DNA from: Streptomyces sp. NBC_00557
Lineage (GTDB): Bacteria; Actinomycetota; Actinomycetes; Streptomycetales; Streptomycetaceae
Length of the DNA stretch: 64,000 bases
Direction of reading: 5' to 3'
Assembly (NCBI RefSeq): GCF_036345995.1
Contig: NZ_CP107796.1
Span: 930,001-994,000, forward strand
Made by a program: the position numbers and the translations under genes. Below the pieces are notes generated by a model. It was not told the origin of the DNA and did not search any database. It saw nothing but the letters and a program-made list of their open reading frames with translations. Of this stretch, positions 17,091-25,538 are shown one piece after another (within the stretch, counting starts at the first letter, position 1; each line of letters starts with the position of its first letter).

Positions 17091-17297
17091 TTCGGGCGAG
17101 ACGGTGGTGCGGCCAGCGAAAGCGACATCCGCGCAGCACTCCGCGAGCCGTGCCTCGTCGAGCGGCAGAAGTTCGCACAGGGCCGCCGCCAGTGCCTCGT
17201 GAGGGTCGGAGCGTGCGTGGAGGCCGGCGCCCCGTTGCGCTGTGGCAGGTCCGGGCCCCGTCGGTGACGCCCAGTCGCACCTCGAATCGGGCGCTGC

Positions 17298-17612
17298 CTA
17301 GTGCCGGTCGGAGGGCTTCTTCGACGGTTTGATCTCGGCGCTCGACTTCCTCAGGCCGTTGCCCGCTTTGTTCACGTTCTTCGTCTTGCCGGTCTTCTTG
17401 GCCTTGTTCGCCGTCGTCGGCGTCGGGGTGGTGTCGTCCGCGGATCCGATCAACTGGGCGCAGTATCCCGCGACCTGTTGTTCACCGCCTGCGGCGCGGA
17501 CTAGGCGTTGCCATGCCGTGGCGTTCAGCGAATGGCCACGGCCCTTGATCCGTTCGTAGGCATGGCAGTGGGCCTCGATGTCTCTTGCGGTGCCGGAGTG
17601 AGAGGGGAAGGC
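17298..17612 (-). pseudogene. fragment of an unknown Lys-rich protein
   Basis: An open minus-strand frame ending at 17298 with strong coding character but no start codon near its apparent beginning: FPSHSGTARDIEAHCHAYER, IKGRGHSLNATAWQRLVRAA, GGEQQVAGYCAQLIGSADD, then a Lys-rich tail ending KPSKKPSDRH. It looks like the C-terminal part of a small DNA-binding or structural protein whose 5' end was lost. No family is recognised. The rest of 17091-17893 holds no convincing gene. Confidence 0.4.
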
Positions 17613-17893
17613 TTTGGGTGCCGCCGCGGGCCCGGTGGACGGGGGGCTCTGTCCGCCCGGGATGGCTGTGGGCGGCCGAAGTCGGCTACGGCTGGCCGGA
17701 ATCGGGAGCGTGGTGCTGGTGCTGTCTCGGGCGAGTAGGGCTGACAGCCACTCTCAAAAGCTCAGCGGCGCGCAACATGCCCCATCTTCGCCGGTTGGCC
17801 AAACCGGCGATCGGCCAGACCACGGAACTGTCAACACGGCCAACCGACAAGGCCAGTGTGCGACAGAGTGTCTTACCGATCTCTTGAGGGACT

Positions 17894-18079
17894 ATGACAG
17901 CGCAGTTCATGAGCGTGCGAGGAGCGGCTGAATATCTGAATGTGTCCGTTTCCTGGATCTACAGGAATGCCGCACGCTCAGGGCTTGCCCCTTACAGATT
18001 TGGCTCAGGCATCAACGCCAAGATTCGATTCAAGATGTCGGAAGTCGAGGCATGGACTAAGCAGCAACGTATCCCGTAG
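17894..18079 (+). CDS. small helix-turn-helix protein (excisionase-like)
   Basis: 61 residues: MTAQFMSVRGAAEYLNVSVS, WIYRNAARSGLAPYRFGSGI, then a basic helix KIRFKMSEVEAWTKQQ. This is the MerR-type winged helix (HTH_17) used by excisionases and small regulators of integrative elements. GAGGG precedes the ATG at 17894. Unusually, it converges on the broken integrase instead of preceding it on the same strand, so the original int-xis layout has probably been rearranged or this protein came from another element. Confidence 0.7.
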   Translation: MTAQFMSVRGAAEYLNVSVSWIYRNAARSGLAPYRFGSGINAKIRFKMSEVEAWTKQQRIP

Positions 18080-18169
18080 GGGGCTAATTGTCGGCCCAGG
18101 CTGACCAGTTGACGCGTTTCGGCTGCAGACATTACAAAGCGCTCGATCGGAGGTTTCTTCTGTGTCTCG

Positions 18170-19095
18170 CTCGTCCTGATTGTCCATGCCCCAGTGCGGA
18201 TACGGCTTGCTGGGGTCGGTCGGCTGACGCAGAAGGTAGCCGTCGACCGTTCCGTACGTCTCGGCATACCACTCGATCGTCTCCCGACCCGAGCGGGAAG
18301 GGGAACATCGCGGTACTCCCCCGCCTTACGGTGCTTGAGCGGGCCGCACTGCCTGGTGGACAGGATGACCTGCTCGGTGACCCGGTACACGTCTTCGGCG
18401 ACGATGTTGTTGAGGTTCACGGCCGCCGCTTCGCCGTTCCGCAGACCACAACCGCTCATCAGCACGATCAACATGAACGCGTCGTCGCCTGCGGTGCGTA
18501 GCGCGCGCAGCTGTTCGGGGGACGGGATCACGGCGCGCGCCGGGTCGTACTGCGGCGGCTTGACGCCGGCCACCGGGTTATCGGGAAAGATCCCGAGCCT
18601 ATGTGCGTCCAGGAGGACCGAGCGCAGCTTCTCGAAGGCGTTGGACTGGGTAGCCAGACCGACGCCGTTGCGTTCCATGGTACGGATGAAGCCGTCAACG
18701 ACCTTGTGATCGAAGGAGTTCATCCGTCGGCTGGCGAGCGCCGGGTAGAGGTGGTGCTCCAAAAGCGAGTCGAGGTGCCGAACCGACGCGACAGCCAGAT
18801 GACGTTGGCCGGCCTTCCACTCCTCGACGTACTCGTCGAACCGCATGGACCCGTACTTCTGGATGCGCTCCGCCTTCGACCGAGCCTGCGGTGCCGTCTT
18901 CTTCTCGTTGTAGATCTCTGTCAAACGCCCGACGGCCTTGTCGCGGTCCGTGAACCCCGACTCCTCCAGCTGCTTGCCGGCCGCCGACCGGTACCGGATC
19001 TTGTAGGGGTGGGGGCACTTCGGCCACCGGGACCGCGGATGCTCGCACTCCTTGAAGAACGAGCCCATCCCCCGGACCAACGAATCCCGCGCCAT
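18170..19095 (-). pseudogene. tyrosine integrase, frameshifted and truncated
   Basis: It starts MARDSLVRGMGSFFKECEHP at 19095 with GAGGAG upstream. The N-terminal part has the actinobacterial integrase pattern (CPHPYKIRYRS, GFTDRDKAVGRLTEIYNEKK, MRFDEYVEEWKAGQRHLA). The catalytic domain has the first Arg (MSGCGLRNGEAAAV). Near 18285 a one-base indel moves the sequence to another frame, where ETIEWYAETYGTVDGYLLRQ and PSKPYPHWGMDNQDE continue. After ~18170 similarity ends: the HxxR box and the catalytic Tyr are missing. The enzyme cannot recombine DNA. The start lies 98 bp from the attR repeat. Confidence 0.8.
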
Positions 19096-19192
19096 GGCCG
19101 ACCGACTCCTCGCGACTGATGCTGACCCTTTGCTGACCAGGAGCAGTCGCGCAGGTCGCTGATCTGCGGAAACAGCGGCGTAGTGCGATATA

Positions 19193-19221
19193 TGGTGGAA
19201 CTTCGTCGGACGCACCCAGGA
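19193..19221 (+). repeat. attR: right copy of the 29-bp attachment repeat
   Basis: Identical to 3036-3064 and in the same orientation. It forms the start of the orphaned pirin tail. Confidence 0.85.
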
Positions 19222-19354
19222 CGACATCGAACAGGCCCGGAAGGACTGGATGAACGGGTCGAGATTCGGGGTGGTCAAGGGGTACGACGGGGATCCGCTG
19301 CCCGCTCCGGAACTGCCTCCGGTGCCGCTGAAGGCGCGGGGCCGGGTGCGCTGA
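19193..19354 (+). pseudogene. displaced original 3' end of the pirin gene
   Basis: 54 codons without start: WWNFVGRTQDDIEQARKDWM, NGSRFGVVKGYDGDPLPAPE, LPPVPLKARGRVR, stop. It aligns without gap to the last 54 codons of the pirin gene at 2232-3197. Its position next to backbone genes indicates it is the host's own tail, cut off when the island integrated. Confidence 0.85.
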
Positions 19355-19384
19355 GCCGGGATCTTCCAGCCGGCAGGCGTCCGT

Positions 19385-20428
19385 TCAGCCCCGCAGCGCC
19401 TCCGGGTTGGCGCAGTGGGCGAGTTGCCCGGCGCGAAGGAAGCGGGCGGCGTCGGCGGCGACGATGCGGGCGGCCTTGTGGGCGACCTCGCGGCTGGCGC
19501 CGGCGATGTGCGGGGTGAGGACGACGTTCGGGGTGGACAGCAGACGCGAGCCGGCGGGTACCGGTTCGACGGGGAACACGTCGAAGCCGGCGGCCGCCAG
19601 ATGCCCCGAGTCCAGCGCGTCGCACACCGCGTCGTAGTCGGCCAGGGCGCCCCGGGCGCAGTTCACGAGGACCGAACCCCGCGGCATGGCCTCGATCTGG
19701 GCCTGTCCGATCATGCCGCGGGTCTCGTCCGTCACCCGCGCGTGCAGGGAGACGATGCGGGAGCTGCTCAGCAGCTCGTCCAGGGACACGAGCCGGGCGA
19801 CGCCCCGCACGGCCTCCGGTGACACATAGGGGTCGTGGACGAGGACCGTGGCCCCCATGGCGGTCAGGACGCGTGCGACACGCGAGCCGATGGCGCCGAA
19901 GCCGACCAGGCCCACGACCGAGCCGTCGATCTCGACGCCGCAGCGCGTGTAGTCGTAGTAGTCGCCGCGCCAGGTGCCCCGTTTGAGGTCGGTGTGGACG
20001 TCGCCGAGGCCGCGGGCGGCCGCGAGGATCAGCGCGAGGGTGTGCTCCGCGGTGGCGACGGCGTTGCGTCCCGGGGCGTAGCAGACGGCGACGCCGTGCC
20101 GGGTGGCGGCCTCCAGGTTCGCGTTGACCGGTCCTCCCCGGCTGACGCAGAACAGCTCCAGATCGGGGCACGCGGCCAGCACCCGTTCGGTCAGCGGGGC
20201 CATCTGGGTGAGGCAGATGCGGACGCCGCGCAGCGCCTCGATGATCTCCTCTTCGGTTCCGGACGCCTCGTCGACCTCGGCGACCTTTCCGAACGGGGTG
20301 TGCGGCCATGGCAGTCGGAGCTGCCGGACGTCCAGGTCGGTACCGGCGGGCGCGGCGGCCCGCAGTTCCTGTTCGAGCAGATCGGGCAGGACGAAGTGGT
20401 CGCCGGCGGCGAGGACGGTGGTGGGCAC
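19385..20428 (-). CDS. D-isomer-specific 2-hydroxyacid dehydrogenase family protein
   Basis: 347 residues. The GTG at 20428 follows GGGAGA. The Rossmann fold shows VGLVGFGAIGSRVARVL. The catalytic Arg is in VNCARGALADYDAV, the Glu in GFDVFPVEPVPAG and the His in VVLTPHIAGASREV. Such enzymes interconvert 2-hydroxy- and 2-keto-acids with NAD(P). It is the last gene of a minus-strand operon with two FGGY kinases and a phosphatase, so the substrate is probably a sugar acid formed during polyol or sugar catabolism. The family is certain, the substrate is not. Confidence 0.85.
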   Translation of the reverse strand: MPTTVLAAGDHFVLPDLLEQELRAAAPAGTDLDVRQLRLPWPHTPFGKVAEVDEASGTEEEIIEALRGVRICLTQMAPLTERVLAACPDLELFCVSRGGPVNANLEAATRHGVAVCYAPGRNAVATAEHTLALILAAARGLGDVHTDLKRGTWRGDYYDYTRCGVEIDGSVVGLVGFGAIGSRVARVLTAMGATVLVHDPYVSPEAVRGVARLVSLDELLSSSRIVSLHARVTDETRGMIGQAQIEAMPRGSVLVNCARGALADYDAVCDALDSGHLAAAGFDVFPVEPVPAGSRLLSTPNVVLTPHIAGASREVAHKAARIVAADAARFLRAGQLAHCANPEALRG

Positions 20429-20443
20429 GGTGGGTCTCCCGGA

Positions 20444-20504
20444 GAGCGGTGGGTCGGCGAAGGAGCGCACTGGATCGGCGAAGGCGAGCGGTGGCTCAGC
20501 GAAC
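20444..20504. repeat. three imperfect ~20-bp tandem copies
   Basis: Copies of GAGCGGTGGGTCGGCGAAG and variants start near 20444, 20463 and 20484, in the leader of the dehydrogenase gene and the end of the phosphatase gene. Possibly a slippage product. Confidence 0.4.
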
Positions 20505-21101
20505 GGGTGCGTTGAGGCGGAGCAGGGACGCCTGGCCGTCGCGCAGCCGCAGCTCGGTCAGGGCGCCGTTGTGCAGGGCGGGGAAGACCTGGCGGTAGCG
20601 GGCGAGGGGGATGCCGAGGAACCGGCACAGCACCAGGCGCAGCAGGGTGGAGTGGGCCACGACGAGGACGCGCCCGTCGGGGAGCTTGTGCGCGATCTCC
20701 TGGAGGCAGGCGGCCGCGCGGTCCGCCGCCGCGGCGGGATGCTCCCCGCCGGGCAGGTGGTGGTCGACCGGGTCGGTGAGGAAGGCGGCGAGCGCCTCGG
20801 GGAACGCCTCGGCCATCTCGGCGCGGGTCAGACCGTCGCCGCGGCCGAAGTCCACCTCGCACAGGCGCTCGTCGACCCAGGGCGTGAGGCCCAGCGCGGC
20901 CGCCGCGGGCTCGGCGGTCTGCCGGGCCCGGGACAGCGGTGAGCAGAGGACGGCGTCCAGGTGCTGCCCGGCGGCCCAGGCCCCCAGCTCCGCGGCCTGC
21001 CGGCGGCCGAGTTCGGTGAGCGGCACGTCGCTGCGGCCCGCGTAGCGGTTGTCCGCGTGCCACACGGTCTCCCCATGGCGTACGAGGAGGAAGTCGGTCA
21101 C
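20496..21101 (-). CDS. histidine phosphatase superfamily protein
   Basis: 201 residues with the phosphohistidine motif FLLVRHGETVWHADNRYAGR near the N-terminus and the second His in VLVVAHSTLLRLVL; the acid residue lies in DERLCEVDFGRGDGLT. These enzymes remove phosphate from sugar phosphates or act as mutases. The GTG start overlaps the stop of the upstream FGGY kinase (GTGA), giving translational coupling. It probably dephosphorylates a pathway intermediate of the same sugar or polyol route. Confidence 0.85.
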   Translation of the reverse strand: MTDFLLVRHGETVWHADNRYAGRSDVPLTELGRRQAAELGAWAAGQHLDAVLCSPLSRARQTAEPAAAALGLTPWVDERLCEVDFGRGDGLTRAEMAEAFPEALAAFLTDPVDHHLPGGEHPAAAADRAAACLQEIAHKLPDGRVLVVAHSTLLRLVLCRFLGIPLARYRQVFPALHNGALTELRLRDGQASLLRLNAPVR

Positions 21102-22612
21102 TGTCGGGCCCTTCCACGCGCGTGGCCGGCCACGGCGGGTGCCAGCCAGCCGCGGCGGTCCAGCGCGTCGACGAAATCGAGGTAGACGGGGAGCAGGCGG
21201 GCGGTGCGGGCGGGGTCGGGGCGCAGCTCCTCGCGCAGCCGCACCATGGCGCCCGCGGCCTCCTCCAGGGTGGCACCCGAGGCGGTGGCGGCGAGCACCG
21301 CCATGCCGAGGGCGCTCTCCGCCTGCTCGGGCAGCCGGGCGGGGCGGCCGAGCACGTCTGCGCGCAGCTGCGCCCAGTAGCGGTTGCGGGCGCCGCCGCC
21401 GGTGAAGGTGAGCGGGCCGTCGACGGGGGCGCCGAGGTGGTCGAGGTAGTCGAGGCAGAGCCGTTCGAGCAGGGCCACGCCCAGCAGGCAGGCGTGGAAC
21501 TCCTCGGCGTCGCCCGTGGGTTCGCCGAGGACGAAGGACTCTGCCTCGGGCGCGCGGAACGGGAAGCGTTCGCCGCCCGAGCCCGCCAGGGGGTAGACGA
21601 CGGCGGTGGAGCCGGTCGCGGCGGCCCGCGTGGTCAGCGCGTCGAGGTCGGCGGGGCCCGCCGAGGGGAAGCGGTGGGTGAGGATGCCGGCGCCGCTGCT
21701 GGAGGCGCCGCCGGGCAGCCAGGTGCCGCCGGGGCCGCGGTGGCAGTAGACCACGCCGCCGGGATCGCGGACGAGGTGGGGGCTCGCCCCCTTGAGCACG
21801 AGGGTGGTGCCCAGCACCGCGTTCCAGGAGCCGGGGGTGAGCGCCCCTGCGGCGATCTGCGCGGCGCAGCCGTCGGTCATGCCCGCGGTGATGAGCGTGC
21901 CGGCGGGGATGCCGGTCGTCTCGGCGGCTTCGGCGCACACCGTGCCGAGGACCGTTCCGGGCCGTACGACGTCGGGCAGCAGCGCGCCGGGGACGCCGAG
22001 CGCGTCGAGTTCGGCCTCGGGCCACCGCTCGGCGATCAGGTCGTAGCCCGTCTTCAGGGCGTGGCTGGCATCGCTCGCGACCTGGTGCCCGGCGAGCCGC
22101 CAGGTGATCAGATCGGCCTGGTGCAGCAGGCGGGTGCCCGCCGGCAGGTCCCGGCCGCCCGGCAGGGTTGGGTCGTCCAGCATCCAGAGGAGTTTGGGCA
22201 GCGCCCAGGAGGGCTGCATGGCGCGGTAGCCGAGCTTGTCCCACACGCGCGCGCCGTGCGTGTTGACGCGGCTGGTGTACGCGTCGGCGCGGCGGTCGTC
22301 GTACATCAGGCCCGGGGTGAGCGGGCGGCCCCGGGCGTCGGCCAGGAGCACGGTCCCGGAGGTGGCGTCCACGGCCAGGCCGCGCACCCGGCGCGGGTCG
22401 ATGCCGGTCAGGGCCGCACGGCAGGCGGCGGCGAGCGCGGACCACCACTGCTCGGGGTCCTGCTCGTGGCGTACGCCGTCGCGGTGGCCGGTCAGCGGAC
22501 GGGACGCGGCCGCCAGCAGCCGTCCGGTACCGTCCACGGCGACCGCGCGGGCGCTCTGGGTGCCGAGGTCGAGTCCCAGATGGACGGCCTCGGGTGACAG
22601 GGCGTCAGACAT
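21098..22612 (-). CDS. FGGY-family carbohydrate kinase (first)
   Basis: 504 residues. Phosphate-1 loop HLGLDLGTQSARAVAVD at the N-terminus; ATP-site features include AVLGTTLVLKG and the C-terminal FTGGGARNRYWAQLRADVLG. The xylulokinase-like subgroup is suggested by MYDDRRADAYTSRVN and GMTDGCAAQIAAGAL. It phosphorylates a sugar or polyol with ATP. It overlaps the second kinase gene upstream by 8 bases and the phosphatase downstream by 4, so the three are co-translated. Confidence 0.85.
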   Translation of the reverse strand: MSDALSPEAVHLGLDLGTQSARAVAVDGTGRLLAAASRPLTGHRDGVRHEQDPEQWWSALAAACRAALTGIDPRRVRGLAVDATSGTVLLADARGRPLTPGLMYDDRRADAYTSRVNTHGARVWDKLGYRAMQPSWALPKLLWMLDDPTLPGGRDLPAGTRLLHQADLITWRLAGHQVASDASHALKTGYDLIAERWPEAELDALGVPGALLPDVVRPGTVLGTVCAEAAETTGIPAGTLITAGMTDGCAAQIAAGALTPGSWNAVLGTTLVLKGASPHLVRDPGGVVYCHRGPGGTWLPGGASSSGAGILTHRFPSAGPADLDALTTRAAATGSTAVVYPLAGSGGERFPFRAPEAESFVLGEPTGDAEEFHACLLGVALLERLCLDYLDHLGAPVDGPLTFTGGGARNRYWAQLRADVLGRPARLPEQAESALGMAVLAATASGATLEEAAGAMVRLREELRPDPARTARLLPVYLDFVDALDRRGWLAPAVAGHARGRARQ

Positions 22613-24164
22613 GCGGGGTCTCCGGGGTGCGGGGCGGGGAGGCGGCCGGTGCGCCGGCGAGCGGCGCGGCGGGGACGGACGCGGGTGCGGGCGCCCAGCC
22701 GAGGGAGCGGGCGGCGTCGCGCCAGGTGATGTACGCGGCGTAGAGCCCGTCGTAGAACGCGGCGCGTTCGCCGTCGGGCTCCCAGCTGGAGCACATGCGG
22801 ACGTACTTGGCGGCGGCGCTGTGCATGCTGCTCTCCGCCCCGGTGAGGACGAGACCGGTCAGGAACGCGCCCTTGGCGCCCAGTTCCGTGTCGGCGCTGC
22901 GGGCCGTCGGCACGCCGGTGACGTCCGCGATGAGCCGGCACCAGGCGTCGCTGGCCGATCCGCCGCCGCACAGGCGCAGTTCGTGGACGGCGGTCCCGGA
23001 CGCGGCCAGGCAGTCGCGGACGACGAGGGACAGCCCCTCGAAGACGGCGCGGGCGACGTGGGCGGGGGTGTGGTCCAGGGACAGGCCCCAGAAGGCGCCG
23101 CGAGCGTGCGGGTCCAGGAACGGGGCCCGCTCACCGGCGGGCGAGAGGTACGGCAGGAACGCCAGTCCGCCCGCGCCCGGCCCGGTGCCGAAGGCGAGCC
23201 TGCCGAGCGCGGCGGGATCTGCTGCGCCCAGGGTGCGGCAGGTCCAGTCGAGGACCTCGGTGCCGGAGAGCGTGGGGAAGGCGCGCAGGACGCGTTCGCG
23301 GCCGCGGTAGGCGATGTTGATGCCGCACGGCTCACCCCCGGTGTCCGGTTCGCGGGTGACGATCTCGGTGCACAGGGTGGTGCCGAGGATGGCGCAGGCC
23401 TGGCCGGGGTTGACGGCTCCGGCGCCGCGGGCGGTGGCGGCGATGTCGTAGGGGGCCATGACGACGGGCAGCCCGGCGGGCAGGCCGAGTTCGGCGGCGG
23501 TGGGGCCGGTGATCTCGGCGATGCGCTCGTGCTCGCCGAGGATCCGGGGCAGCAGCGGTTCGGCCCACGTCATCGCGAACAGGTCGAGGATCTCGGGGTC
23601 GTACGCGCCGGTGGTGTGATCGAGGAAGGGCGCCGAGGCGTCGGACTCGTCGATGGCGGTGACACCGGTGAACTTCAGGAACAGCCAGCCGGCCGCGGTC
23701 AGCGCGGTGCGGGAGCGCCGCAGTCGCTCCGGGTCGTGCTCGGCGAGCCAGCTGAGCACCGCGTTCGGCATGCCGCTGCACGTCAGCGAGCCGTTGCGGC
23801 GGAAGGCCCGCTCCAGGACGCCGTCGGCCTGCCAGCGGGTGAGCAGGTCGCCGGCGCGCCCGTCGGACCACAGGATCGCCGGGCCCGTGGGACGGCCGTC
23901 GCCGTCCACGAGCCAGCAGCCGTCGCCCTGGGCGGTGAAGCCCACCAGCCATACCGGTTCCTGGGCCGGGCCGAGCCGGGACAGGACGCTGCGCACGGTG
24001 AACACGACCCCGTTCCACACCGCGTCCATGTCCTGCTCCGCCCATCCGGGACGGGGCCGCAGCACCTCGGTGCCGATGCGCGAGACCGCCAGCTCCCGGC
24101 CCTGGTCGTCGAACACGACGGATTTGATGACCGATGTTCCGACGTCGATCGTGAGAACCGACAT
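22605..24164 (-). CDS. FGGY-family carbohydrate kinase (second)
   Basis: 519 residues from the ATG at 24164 (MSVLTIDVGTSVIKSVVFDD). Shared family signatures are GWAEQDMDAVWNGV, ILGTTLCTEIV, FLPYLSPAGERAPFLDPHAR and LRLCGGGSASDAWCRLIADV. It differs clearly from the first kinase, so the locus may phosphorylate two substrates, or the two may form a hetero-oligomer. Its promoter region faces that of the DeoR gene across about 300 bp, which should contain the DeoR operator; no clear repeat was identified there. Confidence 0.85.
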   Translation of the reverse strand: MSVLTIDVGTSVIKSVVFDDQGRELAVSRIGTEVLRPRPGWAEQDMDAVWNGVVFTVRSVLSRLGPAQEPVWLVGFTAQGDGCWLVDGDGRPTGPAILWSDGRAGDLLTRWQADGVLERAFRRNGSLTCSGMPNAVLSWLAEHDPERLRRSRTALTAAGWLFLKFTGVTAIDESDASAPFLDHTTGAYDPEILDLFAMTWAEPLLPRILGEHERIAEITGPTAAELGLPAGLPVVMAPYDIAATARGAGAVNPGQACAILGTTLCTEIVTREPDTGGEPCGINIAYRGRERVLRAFPTLSGTEVLDWTCRTLGAADPAALGRLAFGTGPGAGGLAFLPYLSPAGERAPFLDPHARGAFWGLSLDHTPAHVARAVFEGLSLVVRDCLAASGTAVHELRLCGGGSASDAWCRLIADVTGVPTARSADTELGAKGAFLTGLVLTGAESSMHSAAAKYVRMCSSWEPDGERAAFYDGLYAAYITWRDAARSLGWAPAPASVPAAPLAGAPAASPPRTPETPHV

Positions 24165-24465
24165 GACTTCAATACCTGCCCCTTCGCAAAGGCCCGCGCC
24201 CACGGAACGGGCCCGTCGAATCGGACGGTCCGGCCACGGACGGCTCGCAGAAATCAGGAAACGCGTCTCCGCGAGGGCCGTCAATCCGTCCCGCGACTTG
24301 TCCCGCGGCCGGCCGCGCGCGCCGTGTGACATTCCGTCCCGGGCCCGCCGCGGCTGCCGGCGCGTGCGCCGCTCACGCGGACACCGGCCGGGCCGCGGCG
24401 CGGCCGCACCGTGTTACGTTCGTGTGGGATTCTCATGAGGCTCTTCTCAGGAAGGAGCGGCTGCC

Positions 24466-25296
24466 GTGGCCGGTCTGGACGCCCGTACGGAGGCGCAGGA
24501 GGGGCGCCGGAACCGGGTGCGTGAACTCGTCACGAGCAGAGGGTTCGTCCGCACCAGCGAGCTCGCGGCCGAGTTCGGCGTGAGCGTCATGACCATCCAC
24601 CGCGACCTGGACGCCCTGCAGGCACAGGGGTGGCTGCGCAAGGTGCGCGGCGGGGCGAGCTGTCTGCCCTCGACACAGTTCCACGGCAGCGCCGGCGAAC
24701 GCCTGTCGACGATGGTGCTGGCCAAACAGCTGCTGGCGCGGGCCGCCGCCGAGGAACTCGCGCCCGGCCAGGTCGTGATGATCGACGACTCCACGACCTG
24801 TCTGCACCTGGTCCGCCACCTGTCGGACCACACCCCGATCACGGCGATCAGCAACTCGCTGCCGGCGATCTCGGCGCTGGCCCGCGAGCCGGGCGTGGCG
24901 CTGATCGCCCTGGGCGGCACTTACTTCCCCGCCTACGACGCCTTCATGGGCGCGCACACCGCGCACAGCGTGGAGGCGTTCCGCGCCGATGTGCTGTTCA
25001 TGTCGACGACGGCGGTGACCGGCGGCCGTTGCTATCACATGTCGCCCGAGACTGTGCAGGTCAAGCGGGCCATGATGGCCGCCGCCTCGCGCCGGGTGCT
25101 GATCATCGACCACACGAAGTTCGCCAACCAGGGCCTGTACGCGCTCGCCCCGCTCACCGACTTCGACCTGGTCCTCGTCGACGACGACGCCCCGGCGGGA
25201 GAGGTGCGGCGCCTGCGCGACAACGGAGTCCACGTGCGCACCGTGGCGGGGACGTCCGCGGCCTCCTCGGCGCTCCCGTCGCACGACACCACGTGA
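24466..25296 (+). CDS. DeoR/GlpR-family transcriptional regulator
   Basis: 276 residues. AAGGAG precedes the GTG at 24466. The N-terminal winged helix reads RGFVRTSELAAEFGVSVMTI then HRDLDALQAQGWLRKVRGGA, the DeoR signature. The C-terminal sugar-phosphate sensor domain has MIDDSTTCLHLVRHL and LIIDHTKFANQGLYAL. Such proteins repress sugar operons and are released by a phosphorylated intermediate, here probably a product of the FGGY kinases. It is divergent from the kinase operon and upstream of the transporter on the same strand. Confidence 0.9.
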   Translation: MAGLDARTEAQEGRRNRVRELVTSRGFVRTSELAAEFGVSVMTIHRDLDALQAQGWLRKVRGGASCLPSTQFHGSAGERLSTMVLAKQLLARAAAEELAPGQVVMIDDSTTCLHLVRHLSDHTPITAISNSLPAISALAREPGVALIALGGTYFPAYDAFMGAHTAHSVEAFRADVLFMSTTAVTGGRCYHMSPETVQVKRAMMAAASRRVLIIDHTKFANQGLYALAPLTDFDLVLVDDDAPAGEVRRLRDNGVHVRTVAGTSAASSALPSHDTT

Positions 25297-25538
25297 ACAT
25301 CACACGGTTCTCACTCGGCGCACCCCATCCCGCAGTCGCCCGCACACCGCACTGAGCTGCGGCGGAATGCCGAGGTCCGGGCTCCCCACGCAGCGACGGA
25401 ACGACGATTTAACACGACGGGTCACCCGGCCGGCGAGGTCTTTCCGATGACGGATTGACCCCGCCCTGGAGCGGTCTTTTCATCGGTCCCACGCCGTACG
25501 GCACTCCGCTCTCCCCATTCCGCAAGAAGGTGGCCGAC

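Larger units (their letters stand above)
3036..19221. mobile_element. decayed integrative genomic island in the pirin gene
   Basis: About 16.2 kb bounded by a perfect 29-bp direct repeat (3036-3064 and 19193-19221) inside two copies of the pirin 3' end. The left copy completes the host gene and the right copy is the orphaned original tail, next to backbone genes. A tyrosine integrase gene starts 98 bp inside the right repeat, the usual layout for such elements. The integrase is frameshifted and lacks the C-terminal catalytic residues. Two IS5-type remnants, one intact IS and several pseudogenes lie inside. No replication or conjugation gene was recognised, so this is probably a stranded island. 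Confidence 0.85.

Noticed and set aside
20496..22448. Long frame joining the phosphatase with a stretch antisense or out of frame to the kinase
   Set aside because: Only its last ~200 codons (the phosphatase) are real; the rest is out of frame with the FGGY kinase.
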